Source: an uncultured Blastocatellia bacterium
Lineage (GTDB): Bacteria; Acidobacteriota; Blastocatellia; Pyrinomonadales; Pyrinomonadaceae
Reading direction: 5' to 3'
NCBI GenBank assembly: GCA_946480785.1
Contig: CAMLLD010000004.1
Location: 72,867 to 136,866 of the forward strand
DNA: 64,000 nucleotides
Shown here: positions 19,001 to 26,639 of the stretch, piece by piece
Numbering within the stretch: position 1 is the stretch's first letter
Layout of the letters: each line of letters opens with the position of its first letter
Notes under the pieces: model-generated
Databases searched by the model: none
What the model saw: only the letters and a program-made list of their open reading frames with translations
What the model was told of the DNA's origin: nothing
Made by a program: the position numbers and the translations under genes

Positions 19001-19238
19001 CGAAGAGAACCTCGCGATCGTGCGCACGATCGTGGCGTTGGCGCAGAACCTCGGAATGGATGTTGTTGCTGAAGGTGTTGAGACGGAAGATCAGTTGAGC
19101 TTGTTGCGGAAGCTGGAATGTGAGAACGGGCAGGGATTTCTCTTCTCGACGCCGCTTGGCGGCCGTCAACTCGAGCAGTTCATCGCTAGCTGCAACCTCG
19201 ACCACACAACCTCCGGTCATATGGCCCTCGTCGCTTAA
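16005..19238 (+). CDS. Membrane PAS-PAS-GGDEF-PAS-GGDEF-EAL signalling protein
   Basis: The 1077-residue product has two transmembrane helices (about 15-37 and 41-64). They are followed by PAS, PAS, a diguanylate cyclase domain with intact GGDEF near residue 400, a third PAS domain (near 520), a second GGDEF near 714 and an EAL phosphodiesterase domain (EALVRW near 842; EITESVF, DDFGTGYSS and LKIDRSF present). Both GGDEF motifs and the EAL motif look catalytically competent, so it could make and degrade cyclic-di-GMP. Two cyclase domains in one chain are unusual. ATG 16005 avoids overlap with the regulator gene; a longer in-frame start exists at 15747. It stands alone. Confidence 0.9.
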   Translation: MLPTSTYSISRTSRKLWPLPILVIPALLGICVFGSAHFGAFTIALLIVLFVVQVVASAIVWTGWRGTDEQLTGVKLELSTLQSIVDVSRDAIIGVTPDGVIMSWNRGARVIYGYTAKEALGSPISMLFDDRRGQEASLLFEKVARGENVNQHELVHLKKGRTPIDVSLTICPILDNKTITGASVVARDITERKRAAGSLAQQAAAMKASMDGMAIIDHSGLCTYINDAYAKIFGYADPERLIGASWETFFFSDELNRFKEEIMPAVWREGSWRGEALGLRVNNSTLPLEISLSSVVGGGMVQVVRDITERKKLEETLRNSSLKDELTGLFNRRGLLKQAAPYFDFARRQKEKLLLLFIDLDGMKKINDDFGHNEGDNALIQTAQILNRSFRSSDIIARLGGDEFIVLVTDLNANKEEAITRLNDNLKAFNNSGTRAHKLAFSIGVATLEPERMTCFEELLEQADQAMYEQKRMKRRRATERIQNKQHGATVESQSPFAANSIPFAISSASAHGPSQGTFDNAAIGMAVVSVDGSWLQVNEALCKLLGYSEQELRATSFQRLTHPDDLRQVMSQIQRVLEGYIQSHEQEKRYVHEQGHNVWVQWHVSLLKESESGTKRLFFQVQDITDRKLAEEKLTQDTLTGLPNRARFYDLLKLRVARKPAHKEAQCAVLMLDVDRFKLVNDSLGSASADQLLIQIAHRVKTCMRQNDVLARVGGDEFAVLLDDVSGEDEASSVATRIQQALSISFNLLGQEVYTTLSIGIALGSHYADDVSDMLRDAETAMHRAKARGKARYEVFGHDMHGELMSRLKMETDLRRACERDELFVDYQPIVSLQNRTLIGFEALVRWRHQECGLVPPKEFIPVAEETGLILPIGQTVLRSACRQAREWQKTYPSQPPLFVSVNLSVKQFNEPGLVENIAQLLEESQLPPRCLKLEITESVFSDNIEAAVKLLTQLRELGVQLSIDDFGTGYSSLSYLQRFPIDTLKIDRSFVTQMMENEENLAIVRTIVALAQNLGMDVVAEGVETEDQLSLLRKLECENGQGFLFSTPLGGRQLEQFIASCNLDHTTSGHMALVA

Positions 19239-19245
19239 GAAAACC

Positions 19246-19269
19246 AATCCACAGATTACACAGATTTTT
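19246..19269. repeat. Dispersed CCACAGATTACACAGATTTTT repeat copy
   Basis: This copy lies between the convergent GGDEF/EAL and SGNH hydrolase genes and matches CACRGATTACACRGAT well. Ending in a T run, it fills nearly the whole 32-bp gap. Confidence 0.6.
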
Positions 19270-19270
19270 G

Positions 19271-20002
19271 TTAGCGACGCTTCAAGCTCGCGGCGATCGC
19301 GGCTTCGGCGAGCGGCGCCATCACGGCGTAGCCTTGCGCGTTCGGGTGCAGGCCGTCGTCGCTCAACGCGTCTTTGAGAAAGCCTTTGTCGTCGACCATC
19401 GCAGAGAAGTAGTCGAGATAAACGTGATGGTGCGCCTTCGCGAACTTTTGTAGCCATCTGTTGAGCGCGATGATCTTTTCCGGCGGTCTGCGCACTGTCT
19501 GCGTGATCGGTTTGCCGTCGTGCAGTTCGTAATCACTGACGGGAAGCACGGAAGCGAGCACGACGTGAATGCCGTTCGCGGTGGCGAGCTCTGACATCGA
19601 GCGGAAGTTGTCTTCGATGGCTTCGAGCGTGGTTGGACCAGTGTTGCCGGCGAGATCGTTCGTGCCGGCGAGTATGACGACGACTCTCGGTTTGAGCGCG
19701 ATCACGTCGGGGCGAAAGCGGATGAGCATTTGCGGTGTGGTTTGGCCGCTGATGCCGCGATCGATGTAAGGCTTACCGGGAAAGAAGCCGCCGTAAATGG
19801 GGTCGCGCCAGGAGTCGGTGATTGAGTCGCCCATGAAGACGACGCGTTGTTCGCCTTTTGCGGGTGGTACGATTTTTTTGTTGTCTTCGTTATAACGGGC
19901 GAGGTTGGGCCAGTCGTTCCTGCAATCGTCGGCAGGCGTTTGCGCGAGCACCGGGACCACAGATAAACACAAAAACAAACAACATACGCTGAACTTAATC
20001 AT
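19271..20002 (-). CDS. Secreted SGNH/GDSL hydrolase
   Basis: The 243-residue protein has a Sec signal (ends VLAQ) and the four SGNH blocks: VVFMGDSITD (nucleophile Ser), a Gly in RGISGQTT, AGTND (Asn) and DDGLHPN (catalytic Asp and His). Members hydrolyse esters, often acetyl groups on glycans. It is the last gene of the catabolic operon, so deacetylation of an imported or incoming sugar or polysaccharide is a fair guess. The ATG at 20002 is preferred to a TTG at 20008. Confidence 0.87.
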   Translation of the reverse strand: MIKFSVCCLFLCLSVVPVLAQTPADDCRNDWPNLARYNEDNKKIVPPAKGEQRVVFMGDSITDSWRDPIYGGFFPGKPYIDRGISGQTTPQMLIRFRPDVIALKPRVVVILAGTNDLAGNTGPTTLEAIEDNFRSMSELATANGIHVVLASVLPVSDYELHDGKPITQTVRRPPEKIIALNRWLQKFAKAHHHVYLDYFSAMVDDKGFLKDALSDDGLHPNAQGYAVMAPLAEAAIAASLKRR

Positions 20003-20008
20003 TAGCAA

Positions 20009-21001
20009 TTAGCTCCGTGTGCGCCAGCGATCGATCGCGACGGCGACCACGATGATCGCGCCGATGATGATCTCCTGGATGTAGTTGGGCCAACCGATCT
20101 GCTGGCAGCCGTTGCGCAGAAACGCCATGATCAGCGCGCCGATCATCGAGCCGAGAATACTGCCCTCGCCACCGCTCAAACTCCCGCCGCCGATCACCAC
20201 CGCCGCGATGATGTCTAACTCCGAGCCGGCCGCGACTGTCGGATCGCCTTGCCGCAAACGCGACATCTGCATCACGCCCGCTAGCCCGAACAGCAGACCC
20301 GCCAGCGCGTAGATCCAGATCTTCAAACGATCTGTGGCGATGCCGCACGCGCGCGCCGCTGCTTCGTTTGAACCGAGTGCGAAGACGCGCCGTCCGAATA
20401 CGGTGTTGCGCAAGACGATGGCCGCGAGGATCGCGAGCACGATCGTGATCCACACGCCGGGCGCGACCAGCAGCCACGGCGGATCGGGAAACATCACGAG
20501 CAGTTCGTTCAGCCACGTGCCGGGCATGTTTACGGTCTGTTGGTTTGCGAGCCACTTCGCGATGCCGCGCGCGACGCCGAGCATGCCGAGGGTGGCGATG
20601 AATGGGACCACCTTCAGCCGCGTGATCACGAGGCCGTTCACGATGCCAACGACACCGCCTGTGGTAATTCCCGCAGCTAAAGCGAGCACCGGCGCGAAAC
20701 CCGCATTGATCGCGAGCGCCGTCACAACACCGGTCAACGCGATCGTAGATCCCACCGCGAGATCGATACCGCCACTGATTATGATCAGCGTCATGCCGAT
20801 TGCGCCGATCGCCACGATCACGGTCTGCGAAAGCACGATGCGCAGATTATTTGGCGAGAGGAACCGCGCGGGCGTGTCCATCAACAACGAAAACACGAGG
20901 ATGACCAGCAACAGCCCAAGCAACGGCCCAAGGCGATTGAGCCACGTCTGCAGCAACCCCACGCGCCAAAACGTTCGCGTCTGTTTGACGTCCGCGACCA
21001 T
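20009..21001 (-). CDS. Sugar ABC transporter permease (RbsC/BPD_transp_2 type)
   Basis: This 330-residue inner-membrane permease has 8-10 hydrophobic segments, the LSPNNLRIVLSQT entry region, SGGIDLAVGS and AAVVIGGGSLSGGEGSI, all characteristic of RbsC-type permeases. It abuts the binding-protein gene (1 bp). The operon contains no ATPase; the only matching ATPase in the window is at 42209-43717. By context the substrate is probably a deoxyhexose or a related acid sugar, but this cannot be read from the permease. Confidence 0.92.
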   Translation of the reverse strand: MVADVKQTRTFWRVGLLQTWLNRLGPLLGLLLVILVFSLLMDTPARFLSPNNLRIVLSQTVIVAIGAIGMTLIIISGGIDLAVGSTIALTGVVTALAINAGFAPVLALAAGITTGGVVGIVNGLVITRLKVVPFIATLGMLGVARGIAKWLANQQTVNMPGTWLNELLVMFPDPPWLLVAPGVWITIVLAILAAIVLRNTVFGRRVFALGSNEAAARACGIATDRLKIWIYALAGLLFGLAGVMQMSRLRQGDPTVAAGSELDIIAAVVIGGGSLSGGEGSILGSMIGALIMAFLRNGCQQIGWPNYIQEIIIGAIIVVAVAIDRWRTRS

Positions 21002-22000
21002 CTATTTCAGATATTGATCTAGCGGCGGATGAAGCAACGATTGAACGTCGGGCGAGTTGAGATTGTCTTTCGTGACCAGCATCACGCCCGTGTCGATCTT
21101 CTGCTGCACCGGCTTGCCTTGCAGACTATCGACCATCGTCTTCACGCCAAGGTAGCCCATGTTGAACGGATTTTGGACCACGATGCCGTGCAGTTGATTA
21201 GCGTTGATGGCGTCGATAAACGTCTGGCTCGCGTCGAAGCCGACAAACGAAACCTTCCCCGCTTTGCCGATGTCCTGCAACGCGAGCAGCATCCCCGCCG
21301 TCGATGATTCATTCGGCGTGAAGATCCCCTGCACGTCGTCGCCAAACTGATTCAACAGGTTCTCGGCCGCGCGCTTCGCCGTATCACGCGTCGCGCCCGC
21401 GTACTGGTTTGTCGAGATCAACTCAATCCCGGGAAACTTCGCTTTGATCTCGTCGAGAAAACCAGCTTCACGTTCGCTCGTGCTCGCTGATCCTTCCGCA
21501 TAGCGCAACAGGATCACCTTGCCTTTGCCGTTGAGCAGCTCGCCCATGCGATCGGCAGCGAGCATTCCGCCCTTGCGATTGTCAGTCGCGACGAAACTCA
21601 CGAAGTCCGACGATTGCAAACCCGAGTCGATGATCACCGTCGGCACCCCCGCGCGTTTCGCATCGGACACCGGACGCACGAGCGCGCGATCATCGAGCGG
21701 CGCGAGCACCATCCCGTTCACGCCCTGCGCCGCGAAGCCTTCGACAACCTGGATCTGCTGCTCGCGATCGTCTTCGCGCAACGGGCCTTTCCAGATCACC
21801 TCGACGTCAGTTCCCTGCGCCGATAATTCACTCGCGGCCTTATTGCTGCCGGCGTGAATGCTTTTCCAAAACTCGTGCGTCGTGCCTTTCGGAATCACCG
21901 CGATGGTCAACTTCTTGTTCGCCGGCGCCCCTGCCTTCGTGCAACTCACGGCCGCAGCCGCGAGCAAGATCAGAAACAACAATAAGAGAGTTTTGCGCAT
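21002..22000 (-). CDS. Sugar ABC transporter substrate-binding lipoprotein (RbsB/Peripla_BP_4 type)
   Basis: The 332-residue protein has a lipoprotein signal with AVSC, Cys20 being the acylation site. A type I periplasmic binding fold follows (IAVIPKGTTHEFWKSIHAG near the start of the mature chain, then VIDSGL and FVGFDAS). This is the AI-2/ribose/rhamnose binding-protein class. It is tightly linked to its permease and to the FAH hydrolase (1-bp spacing), so uptake and breakdown genes are in one operon. Confidence 0.92.
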   Translation of the reverse strand: MRKTLLLLFLILLAAAAVSCTKAGAPANKKLTIAVIPKGTTHEFWKSIHAGSNKAASELSAQGTDVEVIWKGPLREDDREQQIQVVEGFAAQGVNGMVLAPLDDRALVRPVSDAKRAGVPTVIIDSGLQSSDFVSFVATDNRKGGMLAADRMGELLNGKGKVILLRYAEGSASTSEREAGFLDEIKAKFPGIELISTNQYAGATRDTAKRAAENLLNQFGDDVQGIFTPNESSTAGMLLALQDIGKAGKVSFVGFDASQTFIDAINANQLHGIVVQNPFNMGYLGVKTMVDSLQGKPVQQKIDTGVMLVTKDNLNSPDVQSLLHPPLDQYLK

Positions 22001-22001
22001 G

Positions 22002-22940
22002 TCAGTTTTCCTGTTCCGCCACGACTGGATTCCCTAGACCTCCCATGCCTTCAATCAACACCTGCATCTCATCGCCCGGCTTGAGAAACACGGGCGGCTT
22101 GCGCGCGAAGCCGACACCGGACGGCGTGCCGGTGGCGATCACGTCGCCGGGCTCGAGCGTGATCGATTGCGAGATGAACTCGATCAACCGCGGCACACCG
22201 AAGATAAGTTGATCGGTGTTTGAGTCCTGCATCACCTCGCCGTTCAGAGTCAATTTAATAGACAGCTTGTGTGGATCGGTGATCGTATCCGTGGTCACGA
22301 TTGTTTGGCCCATCGGCGCAAACGTGTCGCACGATTTTCCGCGTTGCCACTGCCCGTCGGCAAACTGAAAATCGCGCGCGGTGACGTCGTTGAAAGCCGT
22401 GTAGCCGAGCACGTAATCGTAAGCGCGATCGGCGCTGACGTTCTTCGCGCGACGGCCGATGACGACTGCGAGCTCTGCTTCATAATCGACTTTCTGACTC
22501 GTTCGCGGGATCACGACGGGTTCGCCGGGAGCGATCACCGCGCTCGAAAACTTCGAGAAGACGATGGGTTTGTCCGGCAAAGGCAGGTTGCTCTCTTTCG
22601 CGTGATCGCGATAGTTGAGACCGATGCAGATCAGTTTGCCCGGACGGGGCACGGGCGCGAACCAGTACGCATCGCTCGCCGCAACGAGGCAGTCTTGTTG
22701 CTTCAGTTGGTCCAAAACGCTTGCGTCGCGTTCGACGCTGTCGTAGATCTCGCGCGCTTTTTGCAACCATGGACCATCGAGGTCAAACCAGGACAGGGGA
22801 TTTTGCGGATGGTCGGAAGGATCGAAGAGACGTTCGCAGTCGAGGCGGTAGCGCGTGTCTTCGCCGCCGTGGTAGAGGATGATCGCCGGGCGCGGAACAC
22901 TCCACTTTGTTTCGGCGGTGGCGATGGAAATGATGTTCAT
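22002..22940 (-). CDS. Fumarylacetoacetate hydrolase family protein, possible 2,4-diketo-3-deoxy acid hydrolase
   Basis: This 312-residue enzyme has the FAH-fold metal site: YEAELAVVIG with acidic ligands, and FNDVTARDFQFADGQW with a metal-binding Asp. GLNYRDHAKE supplies the general-base His region. FAH-family enzymes cleave C-C bonds of diketo acids. Because the next genes are lutC, lutB and lutA, which oxidise L-lactate, the best inference is a hydrolase giving pyruvate and L-lactate from a 2,4-diketo-3-deoxy sugar acid, as in the non-phosphorylated L-rhamnose/L-fucose routes. Aromatic meta-cleavage products are an alternative. Confidence 0.82.
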   Translation of the reverse strand: MNIISIATAETKWSVPRPAIILYHGGEDTRYRLDCERLFDPSDHPQNPLSWFDLDGPWLQKAREIYDSVERDASVLDQLKQQDCLVAASDAYWFAPVPRPGKLICIGLNYRDHAKESNLPLPDKPIVFSKFSSAVIAPGEPVVIPRTSQKVDYEAELAVVIGRRAKNVSADRAYDYVLGYTAFNDVTARDFQFADGQWQRGKSCDTFAPMGQTIVTTDTITDPHKLSIKLTLNGEVMQDSNTDQLIFGVPRLIEFISQSITLEPGDVIATGTPSGVGFARKPPVFLKPGDEMQVLIEGMGGLGNPVVAEQEN

Positions 22941-23539
22941 CAGTTGTTTTCGACAATAAAAACGTAGAGCTCCTGTGGGCCGTGAACGCCGATCGCGAGC
23001 GTTAGTTCGATGTCGGCGGTGCGTGACGGGCCGGTGATGAACGTGATCGCGGGACTGACTTCGCCGCTGCTTTGCAACATCGCGAGTGTTTCGCCCAACG
23101 TTGCGTAGATGCGCGACGCGTCGAGTATCGCGATGTGCACCGGCGGCACGAGCGAGACGAGGCGGTTTTGTTCTACTGAGGAGTCGAGCACGAGCGTGCC
23201 CGTTTCAGCGATGCCCGCCTGCGCCCTCGTGATGCCGACGTCGAAGTTGAATAGATCTTTTGTCGGTGGCGGCGCCTCGGAAGTCGCGACTTTCTTTCCG
23301 TCAGTGATCGGCTTTAAAGCCTCAGCAAGTTCAGCTTCACTGTGAACTACAACGCAGTGACCCTCCACCGCTTCGAGGTTGCGCTTGAAGTCGTCGATGA
23401 TTGAAGCCACGGCCCTTTGGGACACGGATTTACACGGATCGGTGTTCATCTGTGTTTCAGGACCATCATGAGACACGCTTTGAGCAAGGTGCGTGCGAAT
23501 GGATCGCATGATCTCAGTGCGTGCGTCGCCAGTGTTCAC
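22940..23539 (-). CDS. lutC: Lactate utilization protein C
   Basis: LutC is part of the LutABC iron-sulphur complex that oxidises L-lactate to pyruvate. The 199-residue protein has the LUD fold (DVGITRAQAGIAETGTLVL, then LVPPVHIAILDASRI and ITGPSRTADIELTL). GTG 23539, overlapping lutB by 26 bp, keeps the usual N-terminal helix (ARTEIMRSIRTHL). Residues about 28-41 (ETQMNTDPCKSVSQ) are encoded by a copy of the dispersed repeat and look like a linker inserted between that helix and the core. Confidence 0.86.
   Translation of the reverse strand: MNTGDARTEIMRSIRTHLAQSVSHDGPETQMNTDPCKSVSQRAVASIIDDFKRNLEAVEGHCVVVHSEAELAEALKPITDGKKVATSEAPPPTKDLFNFDVGITRAQAGIAETGTLVLDSSVEQNRLVSLVPPVHIAILDASRIYATLGETLAMLQSSGEVSPAITFITGPSRTADIELTLAIGVHGPQELYVFIVENN
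23419..23460. repeat. Dispersed repeat copy inside lutC
   Basis: The plus strand reads CACGGATTTACACGGAT and then CATCTGTGTTTCA, matching the intergenic repeat in both arms. It is in frame with lutC and adds about 14 residues without a stop. Confidence 0.6.
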
Positions 23540-24896
23540 GAAAACTCTCCGTCTCGATTGGACGCAGGTCGCGTCCGCTGGTCCAGGGTTTCAACGGCAG
23601 CGCGAACCAACGTTGCCACAGACGCGCGCTCGCAGCAGCGCGGCGGTATAGCCACGGGCGCGTCATCACCAGCGCCCACACTTTAAATGCCAACCGCTCA
23701 CCGCGCCGGCCACGCGGCTGCTTGCTGCTGATCTCGCTGCGAAGATGCAACAACAGCCGCGGAATGTCGATCTTCACCGGACAAACTTCGCGACACGCCC
23801 CACACAAAGTCGACGCATACGGCAACTGCGCCGTCTTCTCAATCCCGATCAACTGCGGCGTGATCACCGCACCGATCGGCCCCGGATAAACGGAGCCGTA
23901 CGCGTGCCCGCCGATCTGCTGATATACCGGACACGCATTCAAACACGCGCCGCAACGAACGCACGCAAGCGACTGCCGCGTCACCGGATGGGCCAGCATT
24001 CGCGACCGCCCATTGTCGAGCAGGACGATGTGTAACTCCTCCGGCCCTTCATCACTCGCCTTGCGCTTCGTGCCCGTGATGAACGACTGATACGCGCTCA
24101 TCGCCTGCCCCGCGGCGGAACGCGGCAACAGCTTGAAGAACACATCGAGATCCGCGAAACGCGGCAACAATTTTTCAATCCCCATCACCGCGATGTGCAT
24201 GCGCGGCAGACTTGTCGTGAGCCGAATGTTGCCTTCGTTCTCGACGATCACGATCGTGCCGGTTTCGACGATGCCGAAGTTGACACCGCTAATGCCGATG
24301 TCGGCCGTGGCGAACCGTTCGCGCAACGTCACGCGCGCGGTGCTGGTGAGTTGGTCCACGTCGTCAGTCGGCGGCATGCCGAGCTCGGTCGTGAACAGTT
24401 CCGCGACCTGGCGCTTCGATTTGTGAATCGCGGGCGCGATGATGTGCGAGGGTGTTTCACCCGCAAGCTGAATGATGTACTCGCCGAGGTCCGTCTCGAC
24501 TACTCGCATGCCGGCGCGTTCGAGCGCGGTGTTGAGATGAATCTCTTCCGTCGTCATGCTCTTGCTCTTGACGACGTTGCGCGCGCCGCGCGCGAGTGTG
24601 AGCCCGCAGATGATGTCGTTCGCTTCGGCGGCATCGCGCGCCCAGTGAAACTTCGCGCCGCGTCGCTCGGCGTTCGCGACAAATGTTTCGAGATACGTGT
24701 CCAGATGCAACACCACGTCATCTTTGATCGCGCGCGCCTCGCTGCGCAGCTCTTCCCAATTGTCGAGACTCGCAGCAGCTTCGCGTTGCTTGCGGCCGAA
24801 GACCGTCGTCGCATGCCGCAGCGCCCCGCGCAACTGCGCGTCATTCAACGCAGCCTTCGCATTCTCGCCAAACGTTTCGCTGCTTAACTGACTCAT
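23514..24896 (-). CDS. lutB: Lactate utilization iron-sulphur protein B
   Basis: The 460-residue protein joins an LUD domain (residues about 70-300, with KSKSMTTEEIHLN and FGIVETGTIVIVENEGN) to a ferredoxin-like part. The latter has two Cys clusters, CVRCGACLNACPVY near residue 310 and CGACREVCPVKIDIP near 361, typical of LutB/YkgF with two 4Fe-4S clusters. ATG 24896 overlaps the lutA stop (ATGA); an in-frame start at 24980 would overlap lutA by 88 bp. It works with LutA and LutC in cytoplasmic L-lactate oxidation. Confidence 0.92.
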   Translation of the reverse strand: MSQLSSETFGENAKAALNDAQLRGALRHATTVFGRKQREAAASLDNWEELRSEARAIKDDVVLHLDTYLETFVANAERRGAKFHWARDAAEANDIICGLTLARGARNVVKSKSMTTEEIHLNTALERAGMRVVETDLGEYIIQLAGETPSHIIAPAIHKSKRQVAELFTTELGMPPTDDVDQLTSTARVTLRERFATADIGISGVNFGIVETGTIVIVENEGNIRLTTSLPRMHIAVMGIEKLLPRFADLDVFFKLLPRSAAGQAMSAYQSFITGTKRKASDEGPEELHIVLLDNGRSRMLAHPVTRQSLACVRCGACLNACPVYQQIGGHAYGSVYPGPIGAVITPQLIGIEKTAQLPYASTLCGACREVCPVKIDIPRLLLHLRSEISSKQPRGRRGERLAFKVWALVMTRPWLYRRAAASARLWQRWFALPLKPWTSGRDLRPIETESFREHWRRTH

Positions 24897-25615
24897 CTGT
24901 GGTTTAGTAATTCCGCCAAATGCATTGCGCGAACACTCGAACCCTTCCGCGACAACCGCCCACCGATCTGCATCAAACAACTCGCATCACCCGACACGAC
25001 CGCATCAACGCCCGCACGTTCGATCGCTTCGATCTTCTGATCGAGTATCGCGACCGAGATCTCCGGATACTTCACCGAAAACGTGCCGCCAAAACCACAG
25101 CACGCTTCCGCGTTTTCAATCTCGACAAACTCAGCGCCGCGCACGTTGCGAATCAATCTGCGCGGCTCGCTCTTCAAATTCAGATCGCGCAAGCCGTGAC
25201 ACGCGTCGTGCCACGTTAGCTTTCCCTGCCAACTCGCGCCCACGTCCTCCACTTTCAAGACGCGCACGAGAAACGAACTAAACTCGTGCGTGCGCGCGGC
25301 GACTGCGCGAGCGCGCGCCAGCCACTGCGGATCATCCGCGAACAACTCCGCGTAATGGTGGACCATCGCCGTGCACGATCCCGACGGGCTGACGATCGCG
25401 TCCGCCTTGCTCTGTTCAAAAACCTCAATGAACTTTCGCGCGACCTGTCGCGCTTCGTCGCGATAACCCGTATTGAACGCCGGCTGTCCGCAGCACGTCT
25501 GCCGTTCGTCAAACTCAACTTCGCAACCAACACGCCGCAGCACCTCGACGCAACTCGTCCCGATGCTGCTCCACATTTGATCGACCAGGCAGGTGACGAA
25601 CAACGAAACCTTCAC
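24893..25615 (-). CDS. lutA: Lactate utilization protein A (Fe-S oxidoreductase)
   Basis: The 240-residue product has two CCG domains: RQTCCGQPAFNTGY and EACCGFGGTFSVKYPEIS, the cysteine-rich motifs of LutA/GlpC-like proteins that bind an unusual Fe-S cluster. GTG 25615 gives MKVSLFVTCLVDQ, close to the usual LutA start and length, and lies after the upstream stop. A TTG at 25648 is in frame but overlaps the previous gene. It is the first of the three lut genes. Confidence 0.92.
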   Translation of the reverse strand: MKVSLFVTCLVDQMWSSIGTSCVEVLRRVGCEVEFDERQTCCGQPAFNTGYRDEARQVARKFIEVFEQSKADAIVSPSGSCTAMVHHYAELFADDPQWLARARAVAARTHEFSSFLVRVLKVEDVGASWQGKLTWHDACHGLRDLNLKSEPRRLIRNVRGAEFVEIENAEACCGFGGTFSVKYPEISVAILDQKIEAIERAGVDAVVSGDASCLMQIGGRLSRKGSSVRAMHLAELLNHR

Positions 25616-25629
25616 AACACCCTTCACGT

Positions 25630-26532
25630 CTAAAGATACTTTTCCCAATGACCAAGAATCGCGCGCAGTTCGTCCAGCTCCGGCGCAGTCACATCTACCA
25701 GCGGCGGCCGCACTGGACCACCGTTCAATCCAATCAGGTCCATCATCGCTTTCATCGCCGACACCTCATAACCGCGCCGGCGCGAACGCAGTTCGTAAAG
25801 CGGGATCACGCAAGTCTCCAACAACTCCGCTAACGCTTCCGTGTCGTTCGCCGCAGCCAGCTCATGCAGCTTCAACGAGAGCGCGGGCGCAACGCTCGCG
25901 ATGCTCGAAGTGAACGCGCGAATTCCGGTGCTGTAGTAAACACCGACCATGTCGTCGCCCGCGCCGCCAATCCACACGAGACGTTCGCCGACGCGATGCA
26001 TCAACGATTGAAGCTGGCGCATGTCGCCGTGACCGTCTTTCCACGCCACCAGATTCGTGAGCGACGTCAGACTTTCAACCATCTCGGGCGTGAACCTCGC
26101 CCAATCGCGACTGTAGACGATCATTCCGAGTCGCGTCGCCTTGGCGATCGAGCGGTAGTATTCAAACAGGCCCTCGTCGTCCGCTAGTTGATAGTAAGGC
26201 GGAAAAACGAGCAGTCCGTCAGCGCCGGCTTTCTCCGCGGCCTGGGCCATCTCGACGCCGAGCCTTTGTCCGAAACCGACACCGGCGATGACGGGCACGC
26301 GATCTTCCACCGCAAGCGCGGTCAGTTCGATAACGCGCAGATACTCAGCGGGCGTGAGCGAATACATCTCGCCCGTCGCGCCCGCGGCGACGATCGCCGA
26401 GACGGGATACTCGAGCAACTTGTTGAGGTTTACGTGCAGCCCCGGCAGATCGAGCGAGAGGTCGTCTTTGAACGGTGTGACCGGAAACGCGATCACGCCG
26501 GAGAGTTTGTTCCGCAGCGTGTTAGGGTGCAT
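25630..26532 (-). CDS. DHDPS-family dehydratase/aldolase, similar to 5-dehydro-4-deoxyglucarate dehydratase
   Basis: This 300-residue class I aldolase-superfamily protein has GVIAFPVTPF at the start, AAGATGEMYSLTPAEY (pyruvate carboxylate loop), a Tyr in IVYSRD, and the Schiff-base Lys in AWKDGHGD. That last block is close to the FKDGxGD of KdgD-type enzymes. KdgD converts 5-dehydro-4-deoxy-D-glucarate to 2,5-dioxopentanoate; a 2-keto-3-deoxy-acid aldolase or dehydratase acting on another sugar acid is equally possible. It is the first gene of the eight-gene minus-strand operon and is divergent from the Pao-like genes. Confidence 0.75.
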   Translation of the reverse strand: MHPNTLRNKLSGVIAFPVTPFKDDLSLDLPGLHVNLNKLLEYPVSAIVAAGATGEMYSLTPAEYLRVIELTALAVEDRVPVIAGVGFGQRLGVEMAQAAEKAGADGLLVFPPYYQLADDEGLFEYYRSIAKATRLGMIVYSRDWARFTPEMVESLTSLTNLVAWKDGHGDMRQLQSLMHRVGERLVWIGGAGDDMVGVYYSTGIRAFTSSIASVAPALSLKLHELAAANDTEALAELLETCVIPLYELRSRRRGYEVSAMKAMMDLIGLNGGPVRPPLVDVTAPELDELRAILGHWEKYL

Positions 26533-26639
26533 GCGTTCCAGATTCTACTTCACTGACGAAGTTTCTAACGAGCTTTCGTTCGTGCTAATTTATGACTTCC
26601 ACTGAACTACTTCTTATCAAGACGTTTCTGGAGAAATGT

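Noticed and set aside
22002..26532. Aromatic compound degradation as the role of the FAH/Lut operon
   Set aside because: No ring-cleavage dioxygenase or hydratase is present, whereas sugar transport and lactate oxidation genes are; kept only as an alternative for the FAH enzyme.
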